NCBI GenBank assembly: GCA_050084515.1
Contig: CM114274.1
Location: forward strand, 24,614,001-24,678,000
Reading direction: 5' to 3'
DNA: 64,000 nucleotides
Source: Blasia pusilla
Taxonomy: Eukaryota; Marchantiophyta; Marchantiopsida; Blasiales
The position numbers and the translations under genes were made by a program. The notes under the pieces are model-generated. The model worked only from the letters and a program-made list of their open reading frames with translations, made no database searches and was not told the origin of the DNA. Numbering within the stretch: the stretch's first letter is position 1; each line of letters begins with the position of its first letter. Positions 60,180 to 64,000 of the stretch are shown here, piece after piece.

Positions 60180-61580
60180 CGAAGTGGTGCGAGGTTTCGA
60201 GGGTCTCCACATGAGAGGTGATCACCTCGATCTCCTTATGTGTCATCTTCAGACGAGGGGGAGCGTGTAGAGGAGTGTGTTAGTGATCCACCGTACACAT
60301 TGAGTGATCCTACCAGTTGGGTGTACGAGATGGACGACCGGGGAAGAGGACCGCGTAGGTTTTCGGGTGCTGTAGGCACTATAGAGGTACATGACTTCAT
60401 TGCGGAGTTTGGGAGTTGGTGTGACTCACTAGCGGCCTAGGCACTCTAGGTGGAACGGTATGCTCAATGCATTTAGAGGGGGTGCCCATGGATGATTACC
60501 ATGAGTTCTCCCATAGATATTCTTTGGAGATTGAGGCATGGCAACTCTACTATGACCCACACTATGTGTCATGGACGGAGCCATTCCCAGATGAGGAGGA
60601 GTATTCGGGAGAGCCTACTTCCTCTTCCACTAGTAATCTTTTAGGAGGGTCACTCGCACTGGAGCAATTGCACCATCTTGTCGGGTTCGTCCCAAAATCA
60701 ACCCCGTGGTTGAGTTCTTCGGCGAGCTACCAAGGGGTACGGACAAAGAAGTTGCGGAGCATCCACGATTTCTAGAGGCGCCCGGGTGAGATTTTGCGTG
60801 AGGCTTGCACTCGCTTGCGCCGGTTGATCAACGTCACTCAAGGGGTGAAAGAGGCTCACGCTATCCAGTCATTGTACGTGATGCTGGACTGGACCCTGCG
60901 GACACGGGTGTGGGAGGGGGTGCTTCTTATGAACACCTCCCCTACGTTAAGAGATGTTTTTAGGACCGCTGAGAACATTGAGCGCAACATGGTGGAGGAG
61001 AGGGTAGCTACCATAGGTTTTGGGGGAGAGCAATCACGATTGTCTGCACCACCTGTGCAGCAACGTGGACTCCGAGATAGGTAAACTTTGGCACCACGAG
61101 CTCAGGGAGGATACCAGGAGGTCGTGCCAGAGAGACCTACGCCTTCATATGCAGCTCAATAGTAGCCGCCTAAAATTACTTGTTGGTCATGTGGTGGAGC
61201 CCATCATAGCGCGATTACACTCATCAAGGTCATGGACGTATGCCTCAGCATGGAGGAGGAGATGGTGCTGCACAAGGAGGTTATCAGTGTGACTCTTTTC
61301 AGAGGTATGGTCATACACGTGTCAGGTGTTTCAGTTTATACCCTGAGTTACGTCCGGACCGAGGGCCAGAGAGGGCACTAGAGCAAGTAGCCAATCCGGA
61401 TGGGGTCCAGGTGGTCCCATTGGGAGACGAGGAGCTGGAGCTTCCCAACACGGTGGTGGAGCTGCCTGTGGAGGAGGTAGAGTCCCACCATCTAGACGCG
61501 TCAAGGGAGATGCCTGACGTGAGGCTAGGATGGCTGCTCAGATACAATAGCTACAGGAGGAGATTTCCGCTATGGCATTG
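60180..61580 (+). pseudogene. gag of element A4
   Basis: Frames follow the A-family order: AVGTIEVHDFIAEFGSW (60,370-60,420), HLEGVPMDDYHEF..YSLEIEAW (60,470-60,540), SYQGVRTKKLRSIHDF (60,728-60,772), CTRLRRLINVTQGV and SPTLRDVFRTAENIERNM (60,810-61,000), then a zinc-knuckle remnant CDSFQRYGHTRVRCF (61,270-61,335) in which the second Cys is Phe. An acidic C-terminal part follows. Stops at 60,438 and 60,773 separate the parts. Confidence 0.7.
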
Positions 61581-62099
61581 AGGTGACCCGATGCCGAGTC
61601 CGTGGTATCGACATCATATGGAGCAGCCAGAGGTCTGGAGGATCCTGGTTGGATGTGCGCGGTTGCCCTGATGGAGGCCGCCGCAGTTGTGACGCGTGGA
61701 GCAGCCACAGAGTTGGATCCACAATGAGGGGAAGCCAGGAAATAGACTAGGCTTTCTTAGTCTTTCACATTGTTCGAGGCGATGAGGACCCCATCGATGG
61801 GTCGTGATCAGAGTTCCTAGAGAGTTGGTGGTGTTGTTGGTGTGGAGGCACGGAGGGCGATGGGAGAAGCGAGTGCGACGACTCCTATTGGTGATGCTCA
61901 GGAGGGGCATGTGTTGAGCACGTTGTTGAGGGCAGCCACCATTGTGTACCGCACTCCTTTATTTTCTGCTTCCGATGTTATGACGTTGGGGGGTACGCCC
62001 GCGAGGCTTTTCGGCTAGCTGCTACGCTATGTGAGCGTGGAGTTGGAGTTCTTGCATCACGTTCAGAGATGATTGCAGAGGAGGTGATGGACCTTCCCT

Positions 62100-62580
62100 T
62101 GGAGCGGATGCTCGGGCCGTCCACGTCAGATTCATGGCAGGCTATGTGGCTGCTAGGATGGCGGAGATGCCTGCTATACCTGTGATAGAGCGTGCCATGG
62201 CTTCTCCAGTGTTGTGTTATTGGATAACCAAGGAGAGGTCTTCTAGTTGGTGAGTCCTGGAGGTAGAGCTTTTAGTCCGTAGCGCGTCTTATTGGATCCA
62301 AGAGCGCAACCCTTAATGTTGGGGAAAGCATCATTCACAGGATTGGGCTTGACTAGAGCTGATGTGGAGCATTGTCCATTCTAGATATAGACATCCTTGG
62401 GTGGAGCGAGTACCACATCGGACAGGGGGTGGTGCTGAGAATTTTCCCGGGACATCCTACAGATGAGTCCGTGGTGCGAGCCCAAGTGATGTGATTGATG
62501 TAGAGTCCTACGACGTTTTGGTTGGTGGAGCAGTGTTATACCCAATGGGGTTTTCCCTTGGATTATTGGGAGGAGTCAAT
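62100..62580 (+). pseudogene. Protease-like remnant and conserved block of element A4
   Basis: Pieces MPAIPVIERAMASPVLCYW and LLDPRAQPLMLGKA match the VLLDNRA / VVLDSGAQPLMLGKAA region of A3 and A1. The Asp-Ser-Gly triad is Asp-Pro-Arg here. The VESYDVLVGGAVLYPMGF block at 62,494-62,560 is the best-preserved copy in the window. Confidence 0.55.
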
Positions 62581-62639
62581 GTCCTACAGACCAAGATGGT
62601 AGTAAGGTAATGGGCGCCTTAGCTCATTACCCGTTTGAT

Positions 62640-63275
62640 TCACGAGTGTAGTGATCAAGCAATGGCCAAGAGAGATGGCAACCTTAAAAGCATTTAGCAG
62701 TGCCATCACTTGGCCTAGTGATTTGATTGAGGGACATGTCCATGCAGAGGATATTCCCATTCTTGACATTTCTATACAGAGGAGTGTCATGGTAGCCGCA
62801 TCAATCCGTGGAGAAGAGGTGCCGCTTTGGGGCTTGATTGAGGAGCTTTGACGCTTAGCCACTGAGCATGTGCAAACCGAGTGGAGCAAGACGTTTGCAC
62901 TAGAGTGTGACGGGTCAGAGGAACCTCAAGTAGGCAAGAGTGCAGCTATGATCCCTTTGGACACCACCTCAATTGTGTGGTGCATCCCCGAGAAGGGTAT
63001 TCGGGTGTTGGATCTCTTTGGAGGGATCAGCACTGGGTTAGCTGCTATTTTGCACGTTGGAATGCGCGTGCAAAAGTACTTGTATGTGGAGATTGATGAT
63101 GTTTCGAGGCGCGCTTCACTTCACCATGTGGCACTATTATGCCTCCGTTTTCCCGACTTGTTGTCTGTGTCCACCATTCAAGGTTACCAGAGTTCTCTAC
63201 CGAGGGACATTTCATTGTTGGGGGCGTAGGACTTCGAGCGAGTAGGGACCATAGATAAGTTGGCCGTGTTAGGAC
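62640..63275 (+). pseudogene. C5-cytosine methyltransferase N-terminal half in element A4
   Basis: Frame 62,651-62,851, one stop, then frame 62,870-63,229. An upstream linker (AITWPSDLIEGHVHAEDIPI) precedes motif I, KGIRVLDLFGGISTGLAAIL (62,994-63,053). Then comes the motif II region VQKYLYVEIDDVSRRASLHH and a FPDLL..IQGYQSSLPRDISLLG segment. A stop at 63,227 is followed by DFERVGTIDKL, the stretch that normally leads to the Pro-Cys-Gln loop, where similarity ends. The GIxTG-type motif I is typical of DNMT3/DRM-like and retroelement methyltransferases. The catalytic loop is absent, so this copy is inactive. Confidence 0.75.
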
Positions 63276-64000
63276 CAATCGAGTGTTGGACGAGGTAGCG
63301 GGTTAGCTGACACTCGGTCCAAATTGTTGCGACCCTCATAACCAAACAACACCAAATAGGCGCCAAGCGGAACATCAGAACTCAAAGGAACTCACGCTGC
63401 GAGGTTTGCGCTTTGGAGAGGCGTTTGGAAGAGTCTCTTGGAAAAGTCTAAGAGACGAAACGCGGAATAGAGTTGTGCGTTTCATGCATTAGTGGTTGCG
63501 ACCAGGAAACCTAGACCAAACGTGAGCCAAGACTTGAGATGAGTTCAGTCGTGGGAGGTTGGTTGCCAAAGAGGTGAGAACCAGTTTGGAACACGACTAG
63601 CATTTGGGAGAATCTGACTGTGTTTAGGACCATAACGTTGAGCTCCAAGATGCTTTTGGGACAAGTAAGGGTGCGTTAGAAAGCTGATCTTGAGATGCTT
63701 CCAACGCACCAAATATTTTAGCAAATGCATAAGTACAGGCTGAGATATTGGCCAAAAACAATTGAGAGAGCAATCGGGTTGAGGGCCAATTGGAGAGGCC
63801 CGGGTGTTCTTCCCTAAATGTAGGGGGCCCCCGGAGATCCCCAGAAGTACTAGTAAGGGAGGACCTTCTCCGAGATGTCTCAGGAAACGAATTCCCACTT
63901 TGGGCGCCAAACGGCGTTTCAGAGGCACGGGATGGAACGGGAGTTTGGCGCGGAAACCCAAAACCCAAACCTGATCCAAGGGAGTGGACTTTGTATGCCA
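63276..64000. other. Unrecognised sequence, probably another repeat
   Basis: Starts TGTTAGGACC just where element A4 stops matching. It contains words such as GGCGCCAA, AACGGCGTTTCA and GGGCCCCCGGAG. Minus frames up to 144 residues are open but lack any familiar motif. It may be the LTR of a further element truncated by the window end. Confidence 0.35.

Larger units (their letters stand above)
58600..63275 (+). mobile_element. Gypsy relative A4 with methyltransferase module
   Basis: The 5' limit is uncertain. A leader with an inverted GCCCCCAAGG..CTTGGGGGC hairpin lies at 58,709-58,741. Then come gag (60,180-61,580), a decayed protease-like region (62,100-62,330), the VESYDVLVGGAVLYPMGF block (62,494-62,560) and the methyltransferase region (62,640-63,275). 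Plus-strand order equals that of A1-A3, but the leader differs from block P. Similarity ends near 63,275 inside the methyltransferase, before motif IV. No reverse transcriptase follows within the window. Confidence 0.65.

Noticed and set aside
63545-63979. 144-residue minus frame at the right edge.
   Set aside because: No recognised domain; lies in repeat-like sequence with a second overlapping open frame, so coding is not supported.

Overview
The window looks like repeat-dense nuclear DNA of a land plant. The evidence is a two-exon chalcone-synthase-type gene with the family's conserved intron position, plus Helitron, CACTA, Ty3/Gypsy-like and non-LTR elements. The combination suggests a non-seed plant (bryophyte, lycophyte or fern), but I cannot name the species from sequence alone. 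There are no operons, tRNA, rRNA or CRISPR arrays that I can see. Nearly all recognisable coding sequence apart from chalcone synthase is decayed transposon protein.

Layout. 1-1605 and 7180-7910: a decayed minus-strand Helitron (H1), split by a Gypsy-derived element (A1, 1606-7179, minus). 8.9-12.2 kb: a chalcone synthase copy broken by two one-base deletions (CHS copy 1, minus). 12.2-16 kb: a minus-strand non-LTR retrotransposon with an N-terminal C2H2 finger, a reverse transcriptase and a C-terminal CCHC plus restriction-like endonuclease, lying directly upstream of that promoter. 18.7-19.2 kb: a 240-bp tandem duplication. 19.4-25.8 kb: a shredded minus-strand Gypsy relative (A2) holding the longest stretch of a C5-cytosine methyltransferase domain, interrupted by a 1.5-kb solo LTR (B1). 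27,461-32,220: Gypsy-derived element A3 (plus) with a perfect 5-bp target duplication. 32,609-47,118: a 14.5-kb minus-strand Helitron (H2) whose ends are fixed to the base by the tandem repeat it entered. It contains a 5.0-kb CACTA element (40,713-45,717) and a 473-bp LTR-like insertion. 48,197-49,740: an intact chalcone synthase gene (CHS copy 2). 55.2-58.4 kb: a second 1.5-kb LTR (B2) followed by gag. 58.6-63.3 kb: Gypsy relative A4 (plus), again with the methyltransferase domain.

How it fits together. The two chalcone synthase copies are a 2.3-kb duplication about 38 kb apart. They keep the same 377-bp intron length, the same TATA position and the same TGACG promoter elements, and exon 2 looks recently homogenised. 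Between them lie nested insertions: A3 and H2 entered one older host sequence, and CACTA and an LTR-like unit lie inside H2. The most unusual system is the Gypsy-like family (A1-A4). Each copy carries gag, an aspartic-protease-like region and, immediately downstream, a cytosine-methyltransferase module where reverse transcriptase would be expected. No reverse transcriptase or integrase is recognisable in any copy here, so all look non-autonomous or dead.
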